A stretch of 64,000 nucleotides of DNA from Diabrotica undecimpunctata (GCF_040954645.1 NC_092803.1:68048427-68112426), one strand, 5' to 3'. Counted from the stretch's first letter, positions 12,416 to 25,263 are shown. Made by a program: numbers and translations. Notes: a model not told the origin generated them from the sequence alone.

Positions 12416-13821
12416 CATTTTATTTTATTAATAATCTTGTGGTGTTTCGACACATGAAAACACATCAAATAACACTTGCTTTATATAAAATAAATGTTTT
12501 GTTAAATATTTTAGACCTGACAGTCAGAATATTGTATCGAGGCTAACGTAGCGAAGCGAAAATTTTGGGGAGTGTCTGCATATTATGACCGTTTTGCTCA
12601 TTCATCCATTACTGATTTAGACATCTCTACGTGACTGAGTTATCAATTTGACAGATACCAAATGAAGTTGTTGTTGAGTTAAGCTTCAGACAATTCGAAA
12701 ACCTACTTGTTGGTTGTGTTGAACTCGGGTTTGGGGACCGTTTCTCTGGAAATTATTGGTAGTTTTTACTTACAAAAAAAATGCCTTACATTTAATACTA
12801 CAAATCTTGCAACTTTGGTTTACTACTTTAAAATATATTTCACCAATTATTTCAGGACAGCATTGACTTAACTGATGTTTTTAATCTAGCTTGTTTTCCT
12901 TCGGGTCCCTAAATTTTATTATTGTTTTTATTAAAACGTACGTCAGTTATTTATTATTATAAACTGCATATGATGTTTTTACTGGATACTTTAACCAGAT
13001 ACTATTTTATTGTTGATAAAGGTGTAGATAAAATTAATAGATTTTTAATCATTAAGAGAAAAGTTAGTTTCTTGTAGTAGGAAGAAATGTTTTCACTAAA
13101 AAATTTTCAAATATGTGACACTGTTAGTACCAAAGTAGTTTTAAGTACAGATAATTTTGTTGAGATGTCATGTATTATTAAGGAATAAAATTAAAATTTT
13201 AAGCAAAAAAACGAGTGTTTATTTTTCCTTTTACATATCGAACGAGAGCGTATCCAAAAATTTCGAAATAGGAGAAAATTTAGCGATGCAAATAAAAATG
13301 AAATAGTACCTAAAATAAAAACCACTTAGCAACATAACGCGACTCAAGAAATACTTAATGTAATGGAATGACTAAAAAACTTCACAGATAAAGATCCTGC
13401 TAAATATCGTGAAAAGAATCAATTATTTCGGAGGAAAATCAGACAAAGTAAAGATTCATCACTTGAATGTGCTTGTAAAGAAATTTATAGGAAACTCAAT
13501 GACTAAAATCTCCATAATATTTAAAAAAATTTATGGGAAAAAAATAAAAGTGGGTACCAAAAAGCCAAAAGAGAAAAACCTACTCAGGGATTTTTCTGAG
13601 AGCCGTTACAAACCGGGTGTGTTGCAGTAAATTAACTTTATTGAACCATAATACCATTAGTCCAGGATATGCCGGTATTTGTCAGAATTCTTTTTATGTG
13701 CATGGATTTACTTGAAATTCTGACAGTATGTAGAAAATAATCCTGTGTCTGAGCTGTATGGTTTTAAAATCTATCAGTCGTGTGCTAACCTGGCTGTAGA
13801 CCCCTCCTCCTTTATGCGGAC
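12416..13821. other. No recognisable gene
   Basis: AT-rich. A 73-codon lysine-rich open frame at 13409-13630 has no recognised motif. I see no repeat structure either. Confidence 0.5.
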
Positions 13822-14181
13822 TTGGGATCGGCAACATTTGTGTCGAGCTTCTCGATCCACCCTAAAAAAATGCAGGTAGAGATATTGATAGTCCAAGATG
13901 GAGATAGTCTGCAAAGACTGCTCCACAGATTTAACATAAGGACAAAAGGATTTATGTATTATGTATTAAATATTTTACAAAAATATATTGTTAACAAGAT
14001 TGTTGGACTAACTTCAGATAACACAAAAACTAATTTTGGTGGAATGAAAAGACAAGAAACTAACAATTTATTCACTAAATTGAGTAATTCTTGCGGGAGA
14101 CCTTTAATCGGTATTGGATGTGTTGCTCACATATTCAACAATTGTATTCAACGTGCTACTGATGTTTTACCAATTGAAGAC
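13822..14181 (+). pseudogene. hAT-family transposase fragment
   Basis: The frame reads VNKIVGLTSDNTKTNFGG and IGIGCVAHIFNNCIQRATD. This is the catalytic-core segment of hAT transposases (D in the TSDN block, then the conserved GC.AH.. NC.Q block). Both ends are missing. The similarity stops near 14181, where the next element seems to begin with CCCCGG. Confidence 0.75.
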
Positions 14182-15860
14182 CCCGGTGCAAAAACCGGCT
14201 ACGTGCAGTTCTTATAGTTTTGAGAAAAATGAAAAAAACGTTTAAGTCACGTAGTTTTATAAAATTTAATAATTTTATATTTTCTGTGGAAAACAGAAAT
14301 CAAAGGCGTTTATATGTGGTACTTTTTGAATTTGAATTTTTGAAAATAAAGTTAGAACATTTTTTTGAAATTTTCACGTGGACGGTTTTTGCTCCTAAAA
14401 CCTAGAAAAAACTGAAAATTTAAGGAAATATATAAGGAAGAAATAAAATATCAAGTAAATACAAAAAATAGTAGTTATATTTTAAAGTAAAACATTACAA
14501 AAATGATGTGATTTTTACATGAAATACAAAATGGCGGATAAATATAGTGTATTTTAGTCATAATCACTATCTGCATCATTTTGTTCTCGTGTAATAGCGT
14601 CCAAAAAAAGAAGATAAGCAGAAGGTACATATTTTTTTACTATTGGTATAATACTGTTGTATTTCTTGTATTTAAGTGGAAGTTTTTCTTTATATACCAA
14701 AGGAATCGTATTTAGGTCTATGAATGTACCTGGATTTTAAATAAAGTGTAACAGGTTACACAAGTAGGATTGTGAGATTCTGTAACGCACACATTTTCTG
14801 GCATTGTAGAATCATAAATAAATATTCGGTACTTAGATATTGTAAATGGTTTTTTCTTGACAACTGAAGTCTTTTTAAAGTGTGCCTCCAAAAATGAGTT
14901 AACATCAAAAATCATTTCTTGTGTAACACGCTCAACAACAAACATTTTACCGCAGTTTTCTACCAATACCACTCTTCAGGCAAATATAATATTTCTTTTT
15001 TGCGCTTTTTTTGTTCTAGAGTACCTCAGTCACGATCACATGGTAGAAAACTGTGACCTGGCTCTGGAAAATGATGCATTATTTTTAAAAATCGTTTATT
15101 ATTAACTAAAACTGTTAACAAATGAACCATTGCAGCATTTTTTTTTTGCCGGCGCAGTTGTCAGAAAATATATAAAGAGTTTTTACTTGGTCGCTTATAT
15201 ATTTTTTAATAAAATTCCATAATTACGAGGTAGTCTCTATGGAACCCTTTCTTGATATAGTTTCATCTGACATGTAATTAACCAACTGATTTTTTTTTTC
15301 ATGAATGGAATAGTTGATTAAATACCCAAATCTTAATCTCAAAAATTAAGATCATCATAAAAGGCTGGCGCTTTTTGCAAGTGAAGTTCTTTTTGAACTT
15401 CCAACCTTTTCTATTCTTCCTCTTGAGGCAGATTCTATCTGCACTTTCAATGCATCGCAAGTTGAGCACGTGTCAGTTCTTGGATATCCAAAAGACAGGT
15501 TAAAATGTTCGGTAAATTATCTATAATAGAAATCATAGGTTATTTTAGGATTAATTTTTTCGTGCTTCATTAACAAAGTGTATTGTTCTGACTCGTACTT
15601 CTGCAAGTAAAGTTCATACATTCTTTTTACGTTAAGATCGGCTGGAAGGTATCTTTTTTTGAGACTCGTTACGAGAATAATGGGACTTGCGTGAAGGAAA
15701 GCTTTTAATGTGCTCATTGAGAGTAGCGACTATCTCATATGGTATTTTAATAGGCCGATTATGATGCTTTCCCCTTCCATCTTTGTCAGGTAGGTTTCCA
15801 GTAGCTCGAAACTTCAAAATTTTTGAACACGACTTTTAGTAATAGCGTGCATATTACAAA
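14182..15860 (-). mobile_element. Decayed DDE transposon, GHSFLP subtype
   Basis: Minus-strand blocks in family order from high to low coordinates: SHYSR and RYLPADLNVKRMYELY, FNLSFGYPRTDTCSTC (about 15850-15440), then PEPGHSFLPCDRD (about 15050), MVLVENCGKMFVVE (14972) and IPLVYKEKLPLKYKKYN..IVKKYVPSAY (about 14710-14560). These belong to a multicopy insect transposase type with a Cys pair and DDE-like core, distantly like the elements at 19052 and 25352. Stops and deletions show it is inactive. The left end may be CCCCGGTGCAAAAACC at 14184; no matching right end was found. Confidence 0.7.
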
Positions 15861-15937
15861 ATGCAGTGCGACCAACTAAAAAACTTTTTGTTCCTACTTT
15901 CATATGGTACTTATATGAAAATTTTTTGGTTTCTGTA

Positions 15938-16381
15938 GAAGCTAAGAAGGCCAAACGAGTAATCAAAATTGCAAAGCAGGAGAAGACATTCAAGCTTCGA
16001 AAGCGAGCAAAAAAGAAAATCTTACTAGAAGAAGAATTGCCATCATCATCTGGAGGCGAGTGGGACGAAAAATCCTCCGATGATGAAATTGTAGATGAGG
16101 AAGATTTCCTCCAATGTGTAGAAAGTGTTAACGTCGACGACTACGTATTGGTCGAGTTTCCAGGAAAGGGCAAGCCATTATATTATGTGGGCGTAGTCAT
16201 TAGCATCAATAATGATGGCGTGGAAGGTAACTTTATGAAGAAAGGAAAGGTTCAGTTCGTCTTTCCATTAGCTGAAGACATCGGCATTGTCAAAATGGAA
16301 CAAATTATGAAAATCCTGCCAAAACCTAATTTTCGTCGTGGACACTTCAATTTTGTTGTTAACACCATGTCAGTTGTGTAG
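15938..16381 (+). mobile_element. C-terminal exon of a Tigger/pogo-like (DDE_1) transposase
   Basis: A pyrimidine tract and tttctgtag acceptor precede an open frame to 16381. It is Lys/Arg-rich at first (KLRKRAKKKILLEEE), then acidic, then DDYVLVEFPGKGKPLYYVGV, FMKKGKVQFVFP..EDIGIV and ILPKPNFRRGHFNF. I recognise this as the C-terminal part downstream of the catalytic domain in many insect Tigger/jerky-like proteins. The upstream exons were not found nearby. A host-domesticated gene is an alternative, since this exon is uninterrupted. Confidence 0.45.
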
Positions 16382-16723
16382 ACAGTTTTATTTCATTATT
16401 TCACCTCATTTCATTAAAAGTTGCAAAGTTAATCAGAGTTTTTATTTTTGGTTTACATGTAATTTTCCATGTCATATCCCCAGCACCTAGTGCGTCATAT
16501 GACCCTCCCCCCTGTGGGGAATATGACGCAAAAGTTGACTTTTTTGTTTTTTAAATTATAGTAATTCCTATTGTAGGATTTAGCTGGAATTTATGCTGTG
16601 AGTACCTGATAGTACTAGGTGTCATAAACACTAATCATCGGTATTACCGTTTGAGATCTGCCAAAAACCCGAATTGTGCGTCATATCCCCTACGTTTACC
16701 TTAATAATTCAGTGCATTTGAAA
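16382..16723. other. 3' flank with palindromic TCATAT/CCCC motifs
   Basis: Contains a short palindrome in which GCGTCATATGACC faces GGAATATGACGC around a C-run/G-run (about 16490-16530), and a further GCGTCATATCCCC at about 16678. No gene. It may be the 3' UTR or an end of the element upstream. Confidence 0.4.
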
Positions 16724-16948
16724 TTTAATCTATTCTTCAACTAAAAGTACGAATAAAAAGTGCATATTATGTCTATAGTTGCCGTAAATAAATTAAACCG
16801 GGTTAATTTTTCTGTGCACTCCAGATAAAATGCCACTAAACAGCACTGGTTCCGACTAAAACATGGCTGATTCCGTCTGCGCGAACGAGATGCGCGTACT
16901 TATTTTTTCAAGCAGAGTGAGCATTCTGATTGTTTATTATTCTGTGCC
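16724..16948 (-). mobile_element. 415-bp MITE family, partial copy
   Basis: Reverse-oriented half copy. It ends with the family terminus (GATTGTTTATTATTCTGTG) and contains the internal blocks shared with 55810-56224. Confidence 0.8.
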
Positions 16949-17027
16949 AGGACTTCTTCTTTCTTTTTTTTTGATGGCTTACATACTTGTGCATCGGTCA
17001 CTGCATTTGGTAGATCATAGACTTGAG

Positions 17028-17370
17028 ACAGAATAAATAACAATCAGAATGCCCACTCTCAGATGCCGCCTGTGAAGTTTGTCAGAACGCGAACGCCATG
17101 TTTTAAACGGAAACATGGACTTAAATTGAGAAATTTGTGACAAGCTACGACAGAATTGTAATTTAAATTTTTAGAGATTAATAATTTAATACATTTGAAA
17201 TAATTTAATCTATTCTTCAACTAAAAGTACGAATAAAATAGTGCATATTATGCATATAACAGCATTCCGACTAAAACATGGCTGATTCTGTCTGCGCGAA
17301 CGAGATGCGCGTATTTATTTTTTGAAGCAGAGTGGGGAGTGGGCATTCTGATATGATGATTGTTTATTAT
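17028..17370 (-). mobile_element. 415-bp MITE family, near-full copy
   Basis: Reverse-oriented copy starting GACAGAATAAATAACAATCA. It has internal deletions. Its last terminal bases are interrupted at 17371 by another element. Confidence 0.8.
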
Positions 17371-18181
17371 CACGGTTCGTAGACTTACTAGGGTTGCCTC
17401 TTCCGACTAACCAATGAACATTAAGCCCGAAATTACGCCACGAGAGTACAGTAATTTGAATCGAACATTGTTTATAATCGTCATTTTTATGTCTTTGATG
17501 TGTGGAAAATAGTAAAGAGAGTTATGAAATAAAGATGTCTAGTGAGTTATAATACCTAATTATGGAAAACTGTTGATATGTAGGCAGTTTGGTACTTTTA
17601 AAATTAATCAGAACGGGTTGTTAACGTTTATCCAATGTTAATGCAGGATTTACGTAAATCTAGGACTAGAATCTCCATTTTACACTGAAAATTTGTCGCA
17701 TATACTGAATTTCCATCAATACTGGATTAACTATTGAATGAATTACCGAATTACATAACTATTTTTTCCATTTTTTTAATATCTTTCCTGCACACTACAA
17801 CCTGTGCCTGGCATTCTAAAATTTCATCAACATTATTATTACGTTAATACACAATGAAATTTTTTTAAAGTTTTAACCTACCTTATAAAATGATACGAAG
17901 ACAATAGGTACGATGTACAATTACAATAAATAACGTTTCTTCGATAATTCAAAATAAGTTTTTATAGTAAACAACACCAAAATTTCAAATACAAAAATAT
18001 AAAGTAAACTGAGATATTTAAGAAACGATAAATAATAAAACAAATAATAAACTGAAAGATAACTACCACGAACAAACTGTGATAATAAATGGGTTTTGTA
18101 TTCTTGTGTACTCTGGTGACGTAACTCAAGCATCCCCACCCCAGTCGAAAGAGGCAACCGTAGTAAGTCTACGAACCGTGG
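17371..18181. mobile_element. 811-bp inverted-repeat element inserted in a MITE
   Basis: Left end CACGGTTCGTAGACTTACTA, then GGTTGCCTCTT; the right end to 18181 is the inverse (AAGAGGCAACC..GTAGTAAGTCTACGAACCGTG). Inverted repeats are about 37 bp. Flanks are GTTTATTAT on the left and GTTTATTTT on the right, consistent with a 9-bp target duplication with one change. No transposase was recognised inside; the open frames are AT-rich and featureless. Confidence 0.75.
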
Positions 18182-18487
18182 TTTATTTTTCTGTACTTGA
18201 GATATGAAATGATTGTCAATTGTCATCACTGTCATTTCTTGTTGTTTCATGGCCGTGATTTTTAAAAACAAAACATTTGATATTTTAAATGAAAAATACC
18301 TATATATAAAAATTAACGTTGTTCAACAATCACTAATTTAAGCAAAATCCATTGATATAAATTTTAGGTTCGTAGAAGTTCTACCCTCTTACTACACTGA
18401 TACATAATCCCCAGAATGGACTATTATAGTAGTTAAGAGTTTTTATCACTGAGCGATACGATTTTGTGTTCAGTTTATTTGTTAGCT

Positions 18488-21400
18488 ATGGAATTTAACA
18501 TTGAAATTAAGGAAGAGTTTGTTGACTGTGGCCAAACACACATAGAGAATCAGCTATTCACATCAACCGATCGTGGAGACACAAAGAATGGACCAACAGG
18601 TAACTCAAATAATAATTAGTACCTACTAAACAATGAGATGTAATTCGTATTTTTTTATTAGCTAGGGCAGTAAAAGTTGAAATTAAGGAAGAGTTTGTTG
18701 AAAGTGAACCAAGATATATAGAGAGTCTGGTGTCCACCTCCCTTGATCTGGGAGACTTAAAGAATGAACCAGATGAGTATAACTCAAGTAAGATAAGTGA
18801 TAATAATTAATACTAAACACTTGGATGTAATTCAAATTTTTTAAGATAGGGTAATAAAAGCTGAAATTAAGAATGAGTTTGTTGAAGGTGATCCAAGATA
18901 TATAGAGAGTCAGCCATCCACCTCCCTTGGTCTGGGAGACTTGAAAAATGAAGATACTGTGGGTAAGATAAATAATAAAAATATTTAGGTTAAACTTATT
19001 TTTATAGCTTTTGTTTATTCCATGATTAATTTTCAATACATTAAGGCATGTCATATCGTCAGCTTACTTATAAAACCTTTTAAGTCTGAGTAGCAAAACT
19101 TTCCAGGAGAAGTAAAAAACTGCTACTACTGTTATTATGGGACCCTCTCATAAAATTTTGTAAAACACCACTAAAATGTAATTTTAGTTAAATCAGTAAT
19201 CGAGTATATAAATATTTTATTATTTAGGCATTAAAAGAGGACTTAGATGCTTTTCATTTATTTATTCGGGAACAATAAAACTTACAAGGTACATAAGAGT
19301 TGACATTTACTTTAAATATAATGAGTTTGTTGGACAACCTGTGTATTTAAAAAAAATATATTACACAAAAAATCCAATTTCTCTTATGAAATATTTGTCT
19401 AATAGATATTAACCTTAGATATATTAACTGATAAAAAATAATAGTGAAACAAATAAAGTTAACAAGTTAGTAAATTATCATAAAATGTATGAAAGTATTT
19501 TGGTGGTATCACGGATTTTAATTCGTGTAATTATATTTTTGTAATGTTATTTTTAATGGGCCATTGTATAAAGGAGACGGAATAGCACCTAGGAACCTTG
19601 CTTTTATTGCAACATCTGGGAAGTAAAGTCCATGGCATTTTGTAGTCTACTTTGTATTCAAGACTTAGGTCTGGATTGTACTTTATACATCTGAGGTCAT
19701 GGACAGTTGGGTCTCCAGATTGATTTCCAGGTCTTATTGAACTATAAAAATTAAAATTGGAAAAATTGTTCCAGAATGTATGATCAAGGTATAGTACTTC
19801 ATATGGCTTAGGAGTGAGTCTTGCAGTTTTAAAAAGGTTGATGTAGCAGCCTGGTGTATAAATTTCACGATTTCTGAGTTTTCTTTCAATTTTGGAGTGC
19901 ATTGAATCGCACTCCATTTGTGTATGACCTTTTTCAAGGTACTTATGAACCACCACAATTTTTTTTTTTTTTTTCATGAGCCACAGACAAAAGTGCGTTT
20001 GATAAAATATTATTTCGATTCTGGTAGCCGCAACCACCACTGTAAAATATTATTTCGTCATTATCCTGAAGGTATCTTATTAAGGATAAAATAAGAAATT
20101 ATTGTAGACAATCTGTTTGCAGACCTTCTCCCTCGTGCCACACAAAATAATAACCATCTTTGTTTTTGAGATCAAATATGGTAAAATTGTGGACTATCAA
20201 TTTAGGCTTATAGTAAAGTGCTGAAACTTTTAAATTCGGTGCAAGAACTCTGTAAATCAATGGTATATACAAATTTACCCTGCTCCTTGTCTTTGGAGTT
20301 TTCTGCCCTAGCATTTTCTTTATTTACTATTTGCCTTTTGTAAGCATCCTCTGACACATTTTTAACCCTAAATCCCACACAGAGGTCACAGTGGTCTTTT
20401 GTGGGCTGGTGTATGCTAAGATTTATCTTTTCGAATTCCTCCATAAATGTTTTAACTGATAGGGATTTTTCATTGCACTTCTTTTCATATTCTCGTAATA
20501 CTTTCATCTTTCATCCCCATACGGGTTTTAGGTATATTTTCGTGGTAGATGATCTACAATAATGTGACTCAAGCTTTGGCAGACTTATTAGAAAGGAATG
20601 CAAAATATTCCTAGGCGAGTCATCCTTTGTTTCCTGAGATATTTTAGACCGTTTCAGATTTTGTGAAGAGGTATCAACTGGTGTTGCGTGAGTATCCTCT
20701 GTATTTATATTTGGATCATTTTCTTTAACCCATTCAGACACAGTCCATTGTCCAACGCATAACGTATGTAGAACCATTGTTTTGCAAACCCTATGTAATT
20801 TATCACCTGAATTTTTCAGATGAAAATGGTGATCGGCCTCTTCTAGAGACTTAGTTGATTTGATGTTTTTTATCTTGGGCTTCACCAACTCGGACTAACA
20901 TTTTTACCACGGTTTTTTTCCAAAATTCGAAAAATATTTTTGCTCTTTAGTGTTCGCTGAACAACTTACATTTTAACAATGCAGTTTTCTTTGCACTCAG
21001 TTTGCAATTACATGACGGTTTCATACTTCTTTCTGGGTTTTCAACATCAAAAACACATTTTTGTCGTCCATCTTTCTTCTACCGAAATATTTTTCACCGT
21101 GTTCCCTTTTTAGTTTATTTTGAGATTGGACCCATTGTGAAATATCAGCTTTTCTGTTTCTTTTTCTCTTTTGAGAAACCGTGGGAGTAACAGTTATGGT
21201 TAAATTATTGTTATCTTCAAAGATATTTTCTTCTGAGTTGGTAACATTATTCTGGTAGGAGACTGAATCACTTGAAGAATTTTCCACTGAATCGGAATTA
21301 GGAGAATAGAGAGACTCTTCTTCATCATCAAGTTCACTATTATTCGTAATGTTATTTTTGTCGACTGAAAACTCATTGAGAGCCTCAAAATTTTGCTCTG

Positions 21401-24400
21401 TGTTTTCTAAACAAACATGCTGCTGCTCTTCTGAAATAGTAAATTAATTAATATAAAAAACCTACTAACGAAATTGTGCGTTTACTCACCACTATTTTTT
21501 TGAATAGTAACAGAATAATTATCATCTGCATTATGTGCGCACTGGACTTTAACAGTGGTAGGTAAGTCAATGAACTCTATGGGCAAATCATTAATATTAA
21601 TCTTATCTTCTAATGTCCCGAATCAATAGGTTTTGGAAATAATGGTAAAATAGGTAAAATATTTCCACAATTATGATCAATGTTATCAAAATTGTTATTT
21701 TCTTTCGGTAAAACTTCTGGCGCGGCAACGAATTCTAATATCAGCTCTGTCCGAGATTTGTAGGAAGCTATCTAAAATAATATAACAACCATAATTTAGT
21801 TTCTTTAAATAACACGTTACAAGTCATAAAAAATGTATAATTTGATTTCTTGAAGTTCCGCCTAGTTCACCAGGGACGAGTTCCGATTGGTCTAGACTTA
21901 GAATCTATTCACAGTTATGTCGGGACGGATTTATTAAATTATTTCCGTAAAAAAAACACTAAATGACCGAAAATTGGACTTAAAAGGTTTTACAAGTAAG
22001 CCGACGATATGTGAGTCTGATTTTTTCTTTGTTTCTTAGTATGATGTTTTCATTTCTTCCTTTTATGATACTTTAGATTATTAGGTACCAGCACAGCGAT
22101 ATGCATTAGGAATCTGAATTACTGAAATATAAATCGGTGGATTCTGCTTCAGTTAGAAATTAATATAAAATGTTGCCATAATCATGATACTAAAACTAAC
22201 AAATAAGATGCTCCTGTAGACTTATTTGCCAAGGCATGCTTCACGTTACTTGAGATTTGATTTCTAAATCTTATTAAAGTTATTTGGGATTTTATACATT
22301 CTGTGATAGATTTATTCAATTGGTAAAATAACATTCAGATATATCACAGATATAAACATATATTTGGTGGTAAAGACGTAGTATCCTTTATAAAAATAGG
22401 AAGACTAAGATGGGCAGGACATCTGGCAAGATCACAGCAGAACAACCCTCCTAGAAGAATCCTTATGTCACAACCTGTGGGAAGTAGAAAAAGGGGTAGA
22501 CCAAAACTCAGATGGACGGATGGTGTAGATGAGGATGGTAGACAAATAGGCGCAGCAAACTGGCAACAGTTGGCAATGGATAGAACTGACTGGCGTAATA
22601 GACTTGGGAAGGTCGAGGCTCTTTTATAGGGCTGTAGCACCAATGATGATGATGAAAATAACATTCAACAATTTTTTTGTGTTACATCTTTTTAGAAGAA
22701 AAGAATACTTAATATATTATTTAAAAAAAAACCTAAGAAGAAACTAGATGAAACTAAGTTTAATGCCTGATTTCATAATAAAGTGAAAGACTTTAGACCA
22801 CTTTAACATAAAGTTTCCTTTTAGTAAAGTCGACTTTTTTGAATCATTATGAAATTGACAGTAAGAGGTTTAATTTTAAATTATCAGATGCGTGATATAC
22901 AAAATTGTTTCAGATTAATTGTATCATGTATATCAAAAATGCATGGACAAATCATCTTAAAAGACATTCAGAGCTGTATGCAAGCATCGGTTTCCTGATT
23001 CTATATCACTATGTAAACAATAACATTAAAAACCATTTTAAAATTCTTTTGAATCCCTAATGATTAACTTTTTGAAATTTATTAGATGCGCTATCTATCA
23101 AAAAAAAAAAACTTACTATTTTCGCTAGCTGATAGTACTGCTTCCCAATTTGATTTTTTTCCTTTATTTTTTTCTTCTTTTTTTATTGAAATCATACCAG
23201 TTTCATTCATATTTTATTGAAAATATGAAAAAGATGAATTAATAAACAATTAATGCTTGCTGTTACCTAGTGAGAGAGATGAACCTGGTGCTCTGATATA
23301 GAATTTTTTATATAAAAATGAATGCACATGATGTCAGGACCCTACAGCGTATCAGAATAGATAATAAGTGAGGACTTTTCAAAACTTTTCAATAATGTGG
23401 GACAACGAGATACATTTAATCCATAATATTATAAAAAATCACATAAAAATGTATAATTTTAAATACATTTTAGAACTATAGTGAGGCACTAAATAAATCA
23501 ATAACTTCTATTATGTAATACCTATTGCATCCAAATTAGGGAGAATTCAGTGTAACATTAAAAAGGACAAGGAACCTGTGTGATAAAAAGGAAATAGAAA
23601 GTGGTAAATAGCAGAAAGGAGTATTGTGAAGTGAATTGACAATACAATTATTTATTTATTAACAGGTAACACACAATTACATATAAAATATTATAAAATG
23701 ATACATTAAACCAAAAAATATACAAGCAATAAGAAAAAAAGTGCAATACTTAGTCGCCGTACACATTGTTAAGAAATATTCTTGAAACTTGTAGAAATAA
23801 GTTAAGGTCTATTTTATTACCATTTAGAATCATTCTGTCCATTGGAGAATGTTTAACAAAATTCCAAATACAAAACTTGACTATAACATTTGAAAATAAC
23901 TGAGTAAATCTTGAAGTTATATTAAAAGCAATTAAAGACGACAGATTATTCAATCAATTAGTCAGCCTTGCATTAATTAATTCAGTTAATCTTGGAATGC
24001 AGAAACTTAGTACCTTAGACTTTCCTTCCAACACAACATCTACATACTGGCCAGTATGGGCGGGTTTTGAGATTAGTATTTGCGAATCTACGTATCAATG
24101 CGAATTGTTTTCTAAGCGATAATTATTAATTCAATTAGTAATTCAGATATTTGTAATTAAGAGGGTTTTTGAGTTAAATAAAGTTTGTTAAACCACCTTG
24201 TGATTTACTTAATCTTTCTACCCACAGAACAACGTAACAAAATTTTGTAAATCATAAAATTTATATTGTGCCAAATTTAGTGTATTTCAGCCATACAATA
24301 CTGAGTTGCCAAAATTTTCATTTCTATTATATTATATTTTCCTGAAATGAAAAAATATTTATATTCTAGTTTTTTTTAGGCCTTATTGAAGAGGAAAGCA

Positions 24401-25263
24401 CATCGGAAACTATGAAAACAATATTTGTATACTCATGTAATAAAGAACAACACACGCGCCGACCTGTTAAAGAAAAAACAATAAATTGTAAAATTTGTTT
24501 TAAGCAACTTGCCCATAAAAGTTCATTGAACAAACACATGATACTTCACACAGGAGAAAAGCCTTACAAGTGTGAAGTTTGTTTTAAACAGTTTGTTCGT
24601 AAAAGTTCTTTGAATGATCATGTGAAAGTTCACACTGGCGAAAAACCTTACAAGTGTAAAGTTTGTTTTAAACAGTTTACTTCTAAAAGCAATTTGAATG
24701 ACCATATGAGAGTTCATACTGGCGAAAAACCTTACAAATGCGAAATTTGTTTTAAGCAGTTTAGTCATTCGAACGATTTAAAAAGACATTTGAGATTGCA
24801 TACTGGGGAAAAACCTTACAAGTGTGAAATTTGCTTAAATCAATTTACTTATAAAAGTTCTTTGGATGCACATACGAAAGTTCACACTGGAGAACAGCAT
24901 TACAAGTGTGCAATCTGTTTTAAGCAGTTTACTTTTAAAAGCAATTTGAATGACCATACGAAAGTTCACACTGGCGAAAAACCTTTCAAATGCGAAATTT
25001 GTTTTAAGCGGTTTAGTCATTCGAGTGATTTAAAAAGACATTTGAGATTGCACACTGGGGAAAAACCTTATAAATGTGAAACTTGTTTTAAGTCGTTTGC
25101 TGATTCGAGTTATTTAAAACTTCATATGAGAAAGCACACTAGAGAAAAACCTTACAAGTGTGAAGTTTGTTTAACGCAGTTTGCTTATAAAAGTTCTTTG
25201 CATAAACATAAGAAAGGTCACACTGGAGAAAACCGTTCAAGTGACATTTTGTTATTAAGTTGA
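18488..25263 (+). CDS. C2H2 zinc-finger protein, nine fingers, three duplicated N-terminal exons
   Basis: Predicted nuclear DNA-binding protein. Exons are 18488-18599, 18662-18787, 18846-18962 and 24380-25263. Every intron is phase 1 with GT..AG ends, giving 412 aa. Exons 1-3 are diverged copies of one unit: (E/A)IK(E/N)EFVE, then ..(Y/H)IES/N.., then GD(L/T)KNE/G. Both IKEE and LKNE fit the SUMO-attachment consensus (hydrophobic-K-x-E). Exon 4 encodes nine C2H2 fingers from about residue 155 with TGEKPYKCE linkers; finger helices repeat in pairs (SHSNDLKRHLR twice), indicating internal duplication. The target is unknown. An initiator-like TCAGTTT lies about 17 bp before the ATG. Intron 3 (5.4 kb) holds a DDE transposon and a LINE tail. 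Decayed finger sequence follows the stop. Confidence 0.88.
19052..22011 (-). mobile_element. 2.96-kb DDE transposon inside the zinc-finger gene intron
   Basis: Ends are imperfect 35-bp inverted repeats (left CATATCGTCAGCTTACTTAT, right its complement to 22011). The minus strand encodes a broken transposase. An N-terminal exon lies near 21780-21490 with a short intron to 21432; then an acidic stretch, SQWVQSQNKLKREHGEKYFG, a C-rich LHC..NVSCSAN block, GDKLHRVCKTMVLHTLCVG, DHCDLC, FVYTIDLQ, YSGGCGYQNRN, GHTQMECDSMH.KIE and KPYEVLYLDHTFW..FYSSIRPG. The putative catalytic residues are D in IDLQ and E in MECDSMH; the middle position, usually SDGC in relatives as I recall, is SGGC here. Frameshifts and stops indicate a dead copy. 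Confidence 0.8.
22361..22660 (+). mobile_element. LINE 3' end with GATGAT tail
   Basis: The plus-strand frame reads KIGRLRWAGHLARS, GSRKRGRPKLRWTDGV.., then AMDRTDWRNRLGKVEALL and stop. This is the classic C-terminus of insect RTE/CR1-like LINEs, followed by a (GATGAT) microsatellite tail at about 22645. Only about 300 bp remain, i.e. a 5'-truncated insertion. Confidence 0.8.
22661..23740. other. Zinc-finger gene intron 3, unassigned
   Basis: AT-rich with short poly-A runs (for example at 23100). No ORF or repeat that I recognise. Confidence 0.5.
23745..24060 (-). pseudogene. Unidentified repeat-derived coding fragment
   Basis: Minus strand reads open over about 100 codons with one stop (GQYVDVVLEGKSKVLSFCIP, then FTQLFSNVIVKFCIWNFVKH and FLQVSRIFLNNVYGD before a stop). 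Composition looks protein-like rather than random. The family is not recognised; a retroelement C-terminus is possible because TTATTTATTTATT follows its 3' side. Confidence 0.3.

Noticed and set aside
24523..25020. Open frames on the minus strand within the zinc-finger exon
   Set aside because: Repetitive antisense shadows of the C2H2 array; no start context or motif of their own.
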